Below are positions 46,629 to 54,974 of a DNA stretch of 64,000 nt, one piece after another. The stretch lies in the NCBI RefSeq assembly GCF_005844085.1, contig NZ_VCDI01000001.1:620001-684000 (forward strand), given 5' to 3'. How positions within the stretch are numbered: position 1 is the stretch's first letter; the number at the start of each line of letters is the position of its first letter. The stretch is from Lichenicoccus roseus. Lineage in GTDB: Bacteria > Pseudomonadota > Alphaproteobacteria > Acetobacterales > Acetobacteraceae. The position numbers and the translations under genes are program-made. The notes beneath the pieces are model-generated. The model had not been told where the DNA came from and ran no database searches. It saw nothing but the letters and a program-made list of their open reading frames with translations.

Positions 46629-46741
46629 GCGGGCACTTTGCCGAAAGAAGAGGCCGCCGGTGAGCGGGCCCTTTGCCAAAAGAAGAGGCCGGCGGTGAGC
46701 GGGCCCTTTGCCAAAAGAAGAGGCCGCCGGTGAGCGGCCTC
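46625..46741 (+). repeat. 35-bp tandem repeat carrying a ribosome-binding site and GTG start
   Basis: Copies lie at 46625-46659, 46660-46694 and 46695-46729, with a fourth partial copy to 46741. Copies 2 and 3 differ at one base and copy 1 at two more. Each unit contains GAAGAGGCC followed by GTGAGCGG, that is, a purine-rich site and a GTG. The first GTG overlaps the cyclase-like stop codon (GTGA); the last one starts the permease gene. Confidence 0.95.
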
Positions 46742-47602
46742 GCCACCGCCGGCCAGCCGCACGGCACGCCGACGCCGCAACCCCCGCCGGCTGCACCTCG
46801 CCGCGGCGACGCGCCGGCCTGGCAGCGCTGGCTGGCCGCGACAGGCCATTTCACGAAGCAGCGCATCAGCTTCCTGTGCATGCTGGCCGCCGCCAGCTGG
46901 GGCGTGCTGCGCGAGGCGGTGCGACCGATCTCCTGGCGCCGCACCGTCCGGCACGAGTTCCGCATCACCATGCGGCAGGCCACCATCGGCGGCCTCGCCA
47001 CCGCCTTCGTCACCGCCTCCCTCACCGGCTTCGCCATGGTCAGCCAGGCGCTCTACTGGCTTGGCGTCGCCGGTCAGGCGGAACTGGCCGGCTCGCTGCT
47101 GGTCACCGTGCTGGTGCGCGAACTCACGCCGCTGCTGGTCGGGCTGATCCTGCTCGGGCGCAGCGGCATGCTTACCGTCACGGAGTTCGGCATGCTGAAG
47201 GCCGGCGGCCAGGTGCGCACCATGATCTCGCAGGGCATCGACCCGTTCCTGCTGCTGGTGATGCCCCGTACCCTGGCGATGTCGCTCAGCGGCTTCACGC
47301 TCGGCATGCTGTTCGCGGCCGTGGCGCTGGTCATGGGCTACATCGTCAGCGCGGCGCTCGGCACCACCCAGGACAGCCTGTGGCTGTTCCTCGACAAGGT
47401 GGTCTCGGCGATGACCGTGCGCGACTACATGGTGATCCCGGCCAAGCTGTTCGCCATCGGCTATCTGGTCGGGCTCAGCTCCTGCCTGACCGGCCTGACC
47501 GCGTCGACCGACGACGACCTCGCCTCGCTGATGCCCCGGGGCTTCGTGCGCGGCATCCTGGTGATCATGGTCACCAGCATCCTGCTCACGCTGACCGTCT
47601 GA
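46730..47602 (+). CDS. MlaE-type lipid ABC transporter permease
   Basis: This 290-residue protein starts at GTG 46730 with AAGAGG six bases upstream. The first 45 residues are Pro/Ala-rich. The MlaE domain follows, with LVRELTPLLVGLILLGRSGM, FGMLKAGGQVRTMISQGIDP and the closing helix region. Five to six membrane helices are expected. Its partners are the ATPase-like and MCE proteins immediately downstream, the usual permease-ATPase-MCE order of retrograde phospholipid transport systems. A TTG at 46673 in the same frame would put repeat-encoded residues on the N terminus and is less likely. Confidence 0.9.
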   Translation: MSGLATAGQPHGTPTPQPPPAAPRRGDAPAWQRWLAATGHFTKQRISFLCMLAAASWGVLREAVRPISWRRTVRHEFRITMRQATIGGLATAFVTASLTGFAMVSQALYWLGVAGQAELAGSLLVTVLVRELTPLLVGLILLGRSGMLTVTEFGMLKAGGQVRTMISQGIDPFLLLVMPRTLAMSLSGFTLGMLFAAVALVMGYIVSAALGTTQDSLWLFLDKVVSAMTVRDYMVIPAKLFAIGYLVGLSSCLTGLTASTDDDLASLMPRGFVRGILVIMVTSILLTLTV

Positions 47603-47667
47603 TGAAGACAGGGGAGCGTCTGATGAAGGCAGGGGACCGTCTGATGAAGCGGGGCACCGTCCGATGA
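47600..47667 (+). repeat. 21-bp tandem repeat forming a coupled minicistron
   Basis: Three units start at 47600, 47621 and 47642, each opening TGATGAAG. An ATG at 47602 inside the permease stop (TGATG) opens 21 codons, MKTGERL-MKAGDRL-MKRGTVR, ending in a TGA that overlaps the ATG of the next gene (ATGA at 47664). The third unit is one base short, which moves the true start at 47664 out of the minicistron frame. Whether the peptide is functional or only a spacer is unknown. Confidence 0.85.
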
Positions 47668-48407
47668 AGGCGACCGATCCGGTGCTGGAGCTGGCGGCGG
47701 CGCGGCCGTTCTTCGACCAGAGCGCGCTGCCGAACACCCGCTTCGACCTGCGCCTGATGGCCGGCGAGTGCGCACTGGTGGTGACGCACGACGCCGACCG
47801 CGCCACCGCCTTGTCCGACCTGTGCAGCGGCATGCTCGATCTGCGCGATGGCGCGGTCCGCTTCATGGGCTACAACTGGAGCGAGCTCGGCCACGAGCAG
47901 ACCTACGCGCTGCGTGGACGTATCGGCCGGCTGCCGCAGCGCGGAGCATGGATCGGCATGCTGCGCACCCATATCAACATCCTGCTGCCGCTGCTGCACC
48001 ACACACGCGAGCCGCTCGACAGCCTGGTCGACCAGGCGGTGGAGCTGGCACGCCAGGTGGGGCTGCCGGGCCTGCCGATCGGACGCCCGGAGGCAATGCC
48101 GGAGGCGGACCTGATGCGGGCGGCCTGCGTGCGCGCCTTCCTGGGCGAGCCGCGCCTGCTGCTGCTCGAACACAGCATCAGCGCCGACAGCGACGAGCTG
48201 ATCACGCCGCTGCTCAACCTGCTGACCCGCGCCCTCGACCGGGGTGCGGCTGCGATCTGCTTCACCCGCGACAGCCGGCTGTGGCGGACCCAGGCCTTCC
48301 CGCTCGCGCACCACCTGCACCTGCTCGAGGACGGGCTGAACCCGGTGCGCAGCGTGCGCGAGAAAAGCCGGCAACGCGATGCGACGGAACGAGAGCGGAC
48401 CGACTGA
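47664..48407 (+). CDS. ABC ATPase-like subunit of the Mla-type transporter, Walker motifs lost
   Basis: This 247-residue protein sits where mlaF belongs, between permease and MCE genes. Its overall layout follows an ABC ATPase: FDLRLMAGECALVVTHDADR in place of the Walker A strand and loop, GRIGRLPQRGAWIGMLRTHI around the Q-loop, and ACVRAFLGEPRLLLLEHSIS in place of signature and Walker B. The P-loop GxxGxGKS is replaced by THDADRAT at 41-48, no LSGGQ is present, and Walker B Asp-Glu is Glu169-His170. ATP hydrolysis by this chain is therefore not expected. The frame is intact and the gene is coupled to both neighbours (ATGA, TGAATG), so it does not look like decay. Confidence 0.78.
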   Translation: MKATDPVLELAAARPFFDQSALPNTRFDLRLMAGECALVVTHDADRATALSDLCSGMLDLRDGAVRFMGYNWSELGHEQTYALRGRIGRLPQRGAWIGMLRTHINILLPLLHHTREPLDSLVDQAVELARQVGLPGLPIGRPEAMPEADLMRAACVRAFLGEPRLLLLEHSISADSDELITPLLNLLTRALDRGAAAICFTRDSRLWRTQAFPLAHHLHLLEDGLNPVRSVREKSRQRDATERERTD

Positions 48408-49370
48408 ATGCTGCAGACACGACGACCCGACCGACGCAGTCGCATCCTCGATCTTCGCCACACCGACGAATGGGTCGGCGCGCTGGTGCTGCTGGCGGCC
48501 GCGCTGTTCTTCGGCGCGGTGTTCGAGGCCGGCATCCTGAAGAAGTGGCTGCGGCCGGACTCCACGCTGCGCATCGTGCTGCCGCAGGGGGGCGTCGCCG
48601 GGCTGGTGGTGGGCGACGATGTCGACGTGCTCGGCACCCATGCCGGGACCATACGCCGGCTGGTGCTGAACCCGGACGGCCAGGGCGAGATGTATGCGAT
48701 CGCCGCCATCAACTACGACGCCGACCCGTATATCCGGCGCGACAGCAAGGCGGTGATCAAGCGCCAGTACGGCGTCGCCGGCGCGTCGTTCGTGGATATC
48801 TCGCGCGGCACCGGCACCAGGCTGGACTGGGACTTCGCGGTGATCGACGCCACCGCGGAGCCGAACCCGGTCGACACCCTGATCGCCACCCTGGCGCAGG
48901 TGCGCGCCTCGCTGTTGCCGACGCTCGCCAACGCCAACGCCGCGATGGCGACGCTGAACACCATCATCGTCGGCATCCACGAGGGCAAAGGGTCCGCCGG
49001 CCGGCTGCTCGCCGACGACACCCTGATCCGGCAGGCCGAGGCGACGGTCGGCAACCTCAAGGAGATGGTGGCGAAACTCGATCCGATCGTGGGCCGCGTG
49101 CCCGGGCTGGAGGATCGCACCGGCCAGATCCTCGCCAACGTGCGGGCCGCGACCGGTGACCTGAAGCAGGCGACGCCGCAGCTGCCGGTGATCGCACGCA
49201 ACGTGGCCGACACCACCGCCAACCTGCCGGCGCTGCTGACCCAGGCGCAGGCCTCCACCGAGCAGCTGGAGAAACTGCTGGCGCAGCTGCGGGGCAACTG
49301 GCTGCTCGGTGGCAGCGGCACTCCGGCTCCGGATCCGCTGCGACTGCCGCCGGGCGCGGTGAAGCCATGA
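48408..49370 (+). CDS. MCE-domain protein, MlaD type
   Basis: This 320-residue protein has one membrane anchor at about 22-42 (VGALVLLAAALFFGAVFEAG). An MCE beta-barrel lies at about 53-130 (STLRIVLPQGGVAGLVVGDD, VKRQYGVAGASFVDISRG-type end). A helical C terminus follows. It would form the periplasmic lipid-binding ring on the permease. It begins directly after the ATPase-like gene (TGAATG) and overlaps the following lipoprotein gene by four bases. Confidence 0.9.
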   Translation: MLQTRRPDRRSRILDLRHTDEWVGALVLLAAALFFGAVFEAGILKKWLRPDSTLRIVLPQGGVAGLVVGDDVDVLGTHAGTIRRLVLNPDGQGEMYAIAAINYDADPYIRRDSKAVIKRQYGVAGASFVDISRGTGTRLDWDFAVIDATAEPNPVDTLIATLAQVRASLLPTLANANAAMATLNTIIVGIHEGKGSAGRLLADDTLIRQAEATVGNLKEMVAKLDPIVGRVPGLEDRTGQILANVRAATGDLKQATPQLPVIARNVADTTANLPALLTQAQASTEQLEKLLAQLRGNWLLGGSGTPAPDPLRLPPGAVKP

Positions 49371-50293
49371 AGTGCCGCATGATTACGCCAGCACCTGGCC
49401 TGCCGGCGCTCGGCCTGCTGGCGCTGGCGCTGGCTCTCGCCGGCTGCGGTGGCCACGCGCCTGCCCTGCCGCCCGAGGACACCGCCCTGCACCAGGCGGC
49501 ACATTCCGGCCGGCAGGCGCTGGAGTTCGATCATCCGCAGCAGGCGGTGCAGCAGTACCGGCACGGCTTCGACCTCGCGCTGGCACGCAACGATGCCGGC
49601 GCCATCGGCGATCTCGGCTACGACCTGGCCACCGCTCAACTCGCCGCGGCCGATCCCGGCGGCGCGCTGGCAACGGTGCAGCGGACCCGCATCGAGCTGG
49701 CGGCACGCGACCGGCCCGGCTTCGCGGAACTCGACCTGGTACAGGCGGCGACGCTGCACCGGCTTGGCGACGAGGGCCTGGCGGATGGCTGGGCGCGGCA
49801 TGCGCAGGCGACCGCATCCGATCCGGCAACCGTCGCCCGCGCCAGCTATGTGCGGGGCATCGTGGCCGATGCGCGCGGCGATACGCCCGGGCTGGCGGCG
49901 GCGCTGTCGATGTTCCAATTACCGACAGGCGGCAAGCATCAGCCGGCGCCCGAATGGCGTGCGGACCGCGCCGAACTCGCCGCAAGGCTCGCGCTGCGCC
50001 GCAACGATGCGACCGATGCCGCCGCGAGCGCCCTCGCCGCCGCCGACCTGCGCCGCGAGACCCTGGACTATGCCGGAATGGCGCAGGCCCTGGTGCTTGC
50101 CGCCCGCGCCCGGCAGCTGCAGGGCAATGCCAGCCAGGCCGCCGACCTCTACCTGCAGGCCGGCGAAAGTGCCGCGGCGCGTGGCGACAAAGCCAATGGC
50201 CGGGCGTGGCTGAAGCAGGCGACGATGCCCGGGGCCAGCCTGGCCACCGCCGGGGCGGCCCGGCAAAGGCTCGCCCACGTCGCAGGCACCTGA
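49367..50293 (+). CDS. Lipoprotein with TPR-like helical repeats, Mla-type operon
   Basis: This 308-residue protein has a hydrophobic signal peptide with lipobox LAGC, Cys at about residue 27. The mature part is almost wholly helical and Ala-rich, with TPR-like pairs such as AVQQYRHGFDLALARNDAGA and AADLYLQAGESAAARGDKAN. It is the last gene of the permease-ATPase-MCE cluster, coupled by ATGA. A role as an outer-membrane partner of the MCE system is inferred from position. It is not recognisably MlaA, MlaC or PqiC. Confidence 0.8.
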   Translation: MKCRMITPAPGLPALGLLALALALAGCGGHAPALPPEDTALHQAAHSGRQALEFDHPQQAVQQYRHGFDLALARNDAGAIGDLGYDLATAQLAAADPGGALATVQRTRIELAARDRPGFAELDLVQAATLHRLGDEGLADGWARHAQATASDPATVARASYVRGIVADARGDTPGLAAALSMFQLPTGGKHQPAPEWRADRAELAARLALRRNDATDAAASALAAADLRRETLDYAGMAQALVLAARARQLQGNASQAADLYLQAGESAAARGDKANGRAWLKQATMPGASLATAGAARQRLAHVAGT

Positions 50294-50377
50294 ACCTGCA
50301 CCATCAGCTGGCGAGATAGGCATTCACATGCGCATGGTCGATATGCCTTACACCTTGTCACCCAGGGGACCTCATCG

Positions 50378-50623
50378 ATGCCAAGAACTGCTTCGGCGCA
50401 AACGAGGCGTTGGCCCACCAACGTCACTCTGCCGGCAGACCTGCTGGCGGAGGCCCGTGCGCTTGGCCTGAACCTCTCCGAGGCGTGCGCACAGGGGCTC
50501 AAAGCGGAGATCGCCCGTCATCAAGCGGCTGCATGGCTGCGCGAGAATGGCGCGGCGCTTGCCTCCGCGAACGACTACGTCGAGCGCAACGGTGTGCCGC
50601 TGGGCGAATTCCGCCAGTTCTGA
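50378..50623 (+). CDS. ccdA: CcdA-type antitoxin
   Basis: This 81-residue protein has the ribbon-helix-helix N-terminal half RWPTNVTLPADLLAEARALG LNLSEACAQG and the CcdB-binding C-terminal half AAAWLRENGAALASANDYVE. It is followed by the toxin gene with TGATG overlap. AGGGGAC lies upstream of the ATG. With the toxin frame broken, its present role may be only repression or remnant immunity. Confidence 0.9.
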   Translation: MPRTASAQTRRWPTNVTLPADLLAEARALGLNLSEACAQGLKAEIARHQAAAWLRENGAALASANDYVERNGVPLGEFRQF

Positions 50624-50927
50624 TGAGCCGCTTCGACGTCTATCCGACGTCGGGAACGGGCAGGACCGAATACGTGCTGGACGTACAGACCGGCTTCCTG
50701 GAAGCCCTCGGCACGCGCGTCGTCGTGCCGCTGCGGACAGCAAAGCAGGCACCGATGCCGGCGTGCGGCCTCGATCCGATCTTCGACATCGATGGGCGGC
50801 CACTCTGATGCTGACGCAATTCATCGCCGCCGTGCCCGCCAGGGACCTCAGGCGTTCTGTGCTGTCTCTCGCGACGAGGCGGGACGAGATCACCCGCGCG
50901 CTCGACCTGCTTCTGGCAGGCTTCTGA
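50623..50927 (+). pseudogene. ccdB: CcdB-type gyrase toxin interrupted by a frameshift
   Basis: The N-terminal part 50623-50808 encodes MSRFDVYPTSGTGRTEYVLD to LDPIFDIDGRPL, then a TGA. The rest of the family (MLTQFIAAVPARDLRRSVLS, LATRRDEITRALDLLLAGF) continues in another frame from the ATG at 50808 (TGATG) to 50927. One lost base near CACTCTGATG (50801-50810) explains the break: restoring it gives DGRPL-X-MLTQF as in intact CcdB. The C-terminal residues needed for gyrase poisoning are thus detached. Real mutation, sequencing error and coupled translation of two halves are the alternatives. Confidence 0.85.
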
Positions 50928-51239
50928 CTATCCCTTGAAGCCCGCGAACACCTGCCGGTCGCGGTTGTCGCGCATCAGCATCGAGAAGCTCGGGATGCGC
51001 TCGAAGCCCAGGCCCTGCGGCTGGCCGTCCTCGTCGGGGACGACCTTGCCGTAGGCCTCGCCGGAGATCTTCTCCCACTTGCCGGCGGGCTTCTTGACCT
51101 CGAGATTGACCACCGTAGCCTTGAACACCATCCGCACGATGGCCTCCTTCGGCGACGATGGCTTGGTCAGGCTCGGGCACCCCGCCAGGATCTGCCAGCC
51201 GTTCGACAACGCCCAGGCTGTCAGTTCCTCGCGGTCCAT
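50928..51239 (-). CDS. Protein of unknown function, 103 residues
   Basis: I do not recognise a family. The protein is soluble, mixed in composition and well supported by codon use: MDREELTAWALSNGWQILAG, then KEAIVRMVFKATVVNLEVKK and GLGFERIPSFSMLMRDNRD. It starts 15 bases downstream of the porin stop codon on the same strand, so it may be co-transcribed with the porin gene. It directly abuts the broken ccdB gene on the other strand. Confidence 0.7.
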   Translation of the reverse strand: MDREELTAWALSNGWQILAGCPSLTKPSSPKEAIVRMVFKATVVNLEVKKPAGKWEKISGEAYGKVVPDEDGQPQGLGFERIPSFSMLMRDNRDRQVFAGFKG

Positions 51240-51253
51240 GCCGATGGATATCC

Positions 51254-52681
51254 TCAGAACAGTTCGATGTGGCTCTTGAAGCCGAGCAGTGCCGCGTCGT
51301 GCAGGTTGCTCTGCGCGTTCGGGCGGATGAAATACTGGAAGTCCGGCGCGAAGGTGACGCCGCGCATGACGTGGATCTGGTAGTTGGCCTCGATGTTCAT
51401 CGTATGGCTCTGGATGCCGGGCGTGCTGGCATCGTAGAAAGTCGAGCCGGTGCCGGTGATCGGCAGGCCGAGTTCCTGCTGCAGTTCCTCGGTGCGGGTC
51501 AGCGCACTGCTCACGCCGATATAGCTGAAGGCGACGCCGATGGTGTCGAACGGCCGCGCGTGCCAGAAATCGCGATCGAGGGCTGCGATCTCGTACTGGT
51601 CCGCGCGTGTCGCCGAGGCCGGGTCGTTATGGTAGTAGCCGCCGAACACGATGACGCCGTCGGTGGCGCCGGCACCGTTGCGCATCACCATCTGGTCGAA
51701 CTCGGCCCACTCCGCCGTGCTGCCATGCAGTTGCCTTGCGCCCAGGCCGGACTGCGCGATCGCGCTGCCATTGACCGCGAAGTAATCGTCCGCGTGATTG
51801 GTGTTGTCGAAGGCGAAACCCAGCTTGTAGTGCCCGGGCATCTTGTCGGCGCCGAAGCTCGGCTCCCAGCCTGCCTCGACCGGGAAGGTCTCGCCGTCGA
51901 TCTGCGCACTGTCGAAGCGGAAGCCGGTGCGCTGGAAGGCGTTGGTGTAGATCCCGGCCTCGTCGAAGAAGATGCCGGTCTGCAGGTAGGTGTCCACCGT
52001 CGGCCGGCCACGTGCGCGGATCGCCCAGCCCGCATCGGGATAGGAGGAGTGCGCGATGTTGTCCGAGGACGCCTTCGGGTTTCCGCAGAAGGCGTTGTTC
52101 TGGAAGTTGCAGTAGAGCGGCGAGGACGAGAAGTCGTTCAGGAACGGAATGCGCCCGAACGCCACGTCGAAGCGACCGCGTGCGACCGTCTCCTCGCCAT
52201 AGGCATAGACCAGATGCACCACGACATTGCCGCCGGAGCCGTAGATTTCCTGGCTCGGATCGAGGTTGTCGCCGAAGATGCGGCTGGCCGGAATGCCGTA
52301 GCGCCCGACGACCACCGTGTGCGTCGAGAAGCCGCGCAGGCCGGCCAGCTTCTCCCAGTCGATATCGGTCTCCAGCGCATACTGGCCGGAATTGGTGGTG
52401 CCCTTCTGCGGCCCGCTGATGACGCCGTCGAACTCGTTGGTGTTGTCCAGCAGCACCGCGATGCCGTGGTCGCGCAGCGTCGGCCCGAGACCGAAGAGGT
52501 CGGGAAACAGCGCCTCCGGCTGCGGCAACGCCGGCACCGAGCTGGCACCGTTCAGCTGGCCGAGCGGGGTGGCCACGCGGGTGCTCGGGGCGAGCGAAGT
52601 CTGCGCCAGCGCCGGCATTGCAAGACAGCCGAGGGAGAGAGTGGCCGCCGTCAGCCGGAGCGAAGGGATCCTGATAGCCAT
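51254..52681 (-). CDS. Carbohydrate-selective porin, OprB family
   Basis: This 475-residue outer-membrane protein has a signal peptide of about 26 residues (cut after PALA-QT). The OprB barrel shows GPQKGTTNSGQYALETDIDW, LDPSQEIYGSGGNVVVHLVY and the C-terminal phenylalanine ending HIELF that guides barrel assembly. It would admit sugars or polyols to the periplasm, fitting the arabinose importer nearby. ATG 52681 was chosen from the signal peptide; the frame is open well upstream. Confidence 0.93.
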   Translation of the reverse strand: MAIRIPSLRLTAATLSLGCLAMPALAQTSLAPSTRVATPLGQLNGASSVPALPQPEALFPDLFGLGPTLRDHGIAVLLDNTNEFDGVISGPQKGTTNSGQYALETDIDWEKLAGLRGFSTHTVVVGRYGIPASRIFGDNLDPSQEIYGSGGNVVVHLVYAYGEETVARGRFDVAFGRIPFLNDFSSSPLYCNFQNNAFCGNPKASSDNIAHSSYPDAGWAIRARGRPTVDTYLQTGIFFDEAGIYTNAFQRTGFRFDSAQIDGETFPVEAGWEPSFGADKMPGHYKLGFAFDNTNHADDYFAVNGSAIAQSGLGARQLHGSTAEWAEFDQMVMRNGAGATDGVIVFGGYYHNDPASATRADQYEIAALDRDFWHARPFDTIGVAFSYIGVSSALTRTEELQQELGLPITGTGSTFYDASTPGIQSHTMNIEANYQIHVMRGVTFAPDFQYFIRPNAQSNLHDAALLGFKSHIELF

Positions 52682-52869
52682 GCGCCTGTCTTCCTGCTTC
52701 CTCGCGCCGCTGGAACATGGCTGGTAGCCACGCCCCGTTTCCTGCAAGCAGCAGCGCGGCACCCCGGGGCAACTTAGGCAGGCCGAGCCGGACCCGTCAG
52801 CAGCCGCAGGGCGCACCGATCGGTAACAGCCGCCTGCTGTTGCCGGAATGTCGCGATCCCGACAGCGAG

Positions 52870-54942
52870 TTACACCGGGTGCGTAACCATCTTGCCCGGA
52901 TCGGCCTCGACGAGGTCGCGCGAGCGCAGCAGCGCCGTGGTGCTCGGCGGCCGGCCGCGGAATCCGACATACAGCGTCATCGGATCCTCGGTGTCGCCGG
53001 CGCTCAGCACCCTGTGCAGCCGGGCCGCGATCGCCGGATCGAATGGGTCGCCGGCCTCCTTGAAAGCCTCGAAACCGTCCGCGTCGAGCACCTCGGACCA
53101 CATGTACGAGTAGTAGCCCGCTGCGTAGCCGCCGCCCGCGAACAGATGCTGGAAATGCGCCGGGCGGTGCCGGATGCCGATCTCCGCCGGCATGCCGATG
53201 CGGGCACAGAACTCGCGCTCGAACGCCTCGATGTCGATCGTCTCCGGGGCCGGGTGGGCGTGCAACTCCATGTCGATCAGCGCGGCGGCGGTATACTCGA
53301 TGGTGCCGAAGCCCTGGTTGAAGCCACGTGCCGCCAGCAGCCGCGTGACGAGCGCCTCCGGGATCGGCTCGCCAGTGGCGTGGTGCCGGGCATAGGTCTG
53401 CAGCGTCTCGGGCAGCGAGAACCAGTGCTCGTAGACCTGCGACGGAAACTCCACGAAATCGCGGCGCACCGAGGTGCCCGACTGGCCGGGATAGCGCACC
53501 TGGCTCAGCAGTCCGTGCAGCGCATGGCCGAATTCGTGGAACAGCGTGCGGCCGTCATCGAAGCTGAGCAGCGTCGGGTCCGACTTCGCGAAGTTGTTGT
53601 TGTTGACGATGATCGGCGAGACTGCGCCGTCGAGCCGTTCCTGGTCGCGGTAGCTGCTCATCCAGGCGCCGGAGCGCTTGTCGGCGCGCGCATGGTGATC
53701 GGCCAGGAACAGCGCGACATGCTCGCCGTTGCGCGTCACCTCGTAGGCCCGCACGTCAGGATGATAGACCGGCACCTCGGGACGGTGCTCGAAGGCGAGG
53801 CCGAACAGCCGGCCCGCGGTATCGAAGGCGGCCTGCTGCATGTTCTCCAGCAGGAAGTACGGCTTCATTTCGGCCTCGTCGAGCGCGTAGTCCGCGCGGC
53901 GAACGCGCTCGGCGTAGTGGCGCCAGTCCCAGGCGGCGAGGGTGTCGTTGAAGCCCTCCTCGCGGGCCACCGCCAGCAGCCGGTCGCGCTCGGCGGCCGC
54001 CTTGCGCCGGGCCGGCTCCCATACTTCGGCGAGCAGGCCTGCCACCGCGTCAGGCGTGCCGGCCATGGTGTCGGCAAGGCCGTATTCGGCATAGCTCGCA
54101 TATCCCAGCAGTTGCGCGCGTTCGCGACGCAGGCCAAGGATTTCCGGGATCAGCGGACGGTTGTCGTGCGGGCCGTCATGCATGCCGCGCGCGATCCAGG
54201 CCTGGTAGGCCACCTGCCGCAGGTCGCGCCGGGCCGAGAAGGTCAGGAACGGCTCGATCAGCGAGCGGGACAGCGTGACCACATGACCCATCACGCCACG
54301 CTCGGCAGCGGTGCGCGCGGCGCTCTGAACGAGGAACTCCGGCAGGCCGTCGAGGTCCGCCTCGCCCAGTTCGAGCTGCCAGCTCTTCTCGTCATGCAGC
54401 ACGTTCTGGCCGAACTGCGTGTGCAGCACCGCGAGACGCTCCGAGATCGCCGTCATCCGGGCGCGGCCGGCCTCGTCGAGGGCCGCGCCGCTGCGCACGA
54501 AGCCGAGATGCACACGGTCGAGCAGCCGGCGCTGGTCGATGTCGAGACCGAGATCGTCCCGCGCGGCATGCAGCGCGGAGACACGGGCGAACAGCGCCGG
54601 GTCGAGCGAAACCTTCATGCCGTGCTGCGCAAGGCGCGGCGACATCACCACGTCGACCGCCTCCAGCGCGGCTCCGCCCAGGCTGACCACCAGGTTCGAG
54701 AACACCATGCCGATGCGATCGAGGTCGCGGCCGCTGCGCTGCATCGCCTCGATGGTGTTGGCGAAGCCCGGCGCCTCCGGGTTGGCGCCGATGGCGGCGA
54801 TCTCGGCGAGATGCGTCCGCATCGCCTGCGCGAAGGCCGGTTCGAAATGTTCCGGACGGATGCGGTCGAACGGCGGGGAGCCGAACGGCGTGGTCCAGGT
54901 CTCAAGGAGAGGATTGGCGTCGATCGGGGAGCTGTCGGTCAT
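52870..54942 (-). CDS. M3-family oligopeptidase (dipeptidyl carboxypeptidase / oligopeptidase A type)
   Basis: This 690-residue zinc peptidase shows the HEFGH motif at 469-473 within DGRTLFHEFGHALHGLLSQV. The further Glu ligand and substrate-binding region lie in the conserved FVEFPSQVYEHWF. The C terminus includes AGGGYAAGYYSYMWSEVLDA. It would degrade cytoplasmic peptides up to about 20 residues. ATG 54942 (MTDSSPIDANPLLE) was chosen; a TTG at 54978 overlaps the LysR stop codon and is less likely. The dcp/prlC subgroup is not settled by eye. Confidence 0.93.
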   Translation of the reverse strand: MTDSSPIDANPLLETWTTPFGSPPFDRIRPEHFEPAFAQAMRTHLAEIAAIGANPEAPGFANTIEAMQRSGRDLDRIGMVFSNLVVSLGGAALEAVDVVMSPRLAQHGMKVSLDPALFARVSALHAARDDLGLDIDQRRLLDRVHLGFVRSGAALDEAGRARMTAISERLAVLHTQFGQNVLHDEKSWQLELGEADLDGLPEFLVQSAARTAAERGVMGHVVTLSRSLIEPFLTFSARRDLRQVAYQAWIARGMHDGPHDNRPLIPEILGLRRERAQLLGYASYAEYGLADTMAGTPDAVAGLLAEVWEPARRKAAAERDRLLAVAREEGFNDTLAAWDWRHYAERVRRADYALDEAEMKPYFLLENMQQAAFDTAGRLFGLAFEHRPEVPVYHPDVRAYEVTRNGEHVALFLADHHARADKRSGAWMSSYRDQERLDGAVSPIIVNNNNFAKSDPTLLSFDDGRTLFHEFGHALHGLLSQVRYPGQSGTSVRRDFVEFPSQVYEHWFSLPETLQTYARHHATGEPIPEALVTRLLAARGFNQGFGTIEYTAAALIDMELHAHPAPETIDIEAFEREFCARIGMPAEIGIRHRPAHFQHLFAGGGYAAGYYSYMWSEVLDADGFEAFKEAGDPFDPAIAARLHRVLSAGDTEDPMTLYVGFRGRPPSTTALLRSRDLVEADPGKMVTHPV

Positions 54943-54974
54943 GGCGGAAATCGGCGCAGATGCGGGGGCCCCGG

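Noticed and set aside
46625-46741. Tandem repeats considered as a small CRISPR-like array
   Set aside because: The repeats are directly adjacent without spacers, and they carry a ribosome-binding site and start codon. There are no cas genes in the window.
50294-50377. Promoter and operator of ccdAB upstream of the antitoxin
   Set aside because: A loose GGCAT/ATGCC inverted repeat and TTACAC are present, but spacing and hexamers are too poor to support a call.
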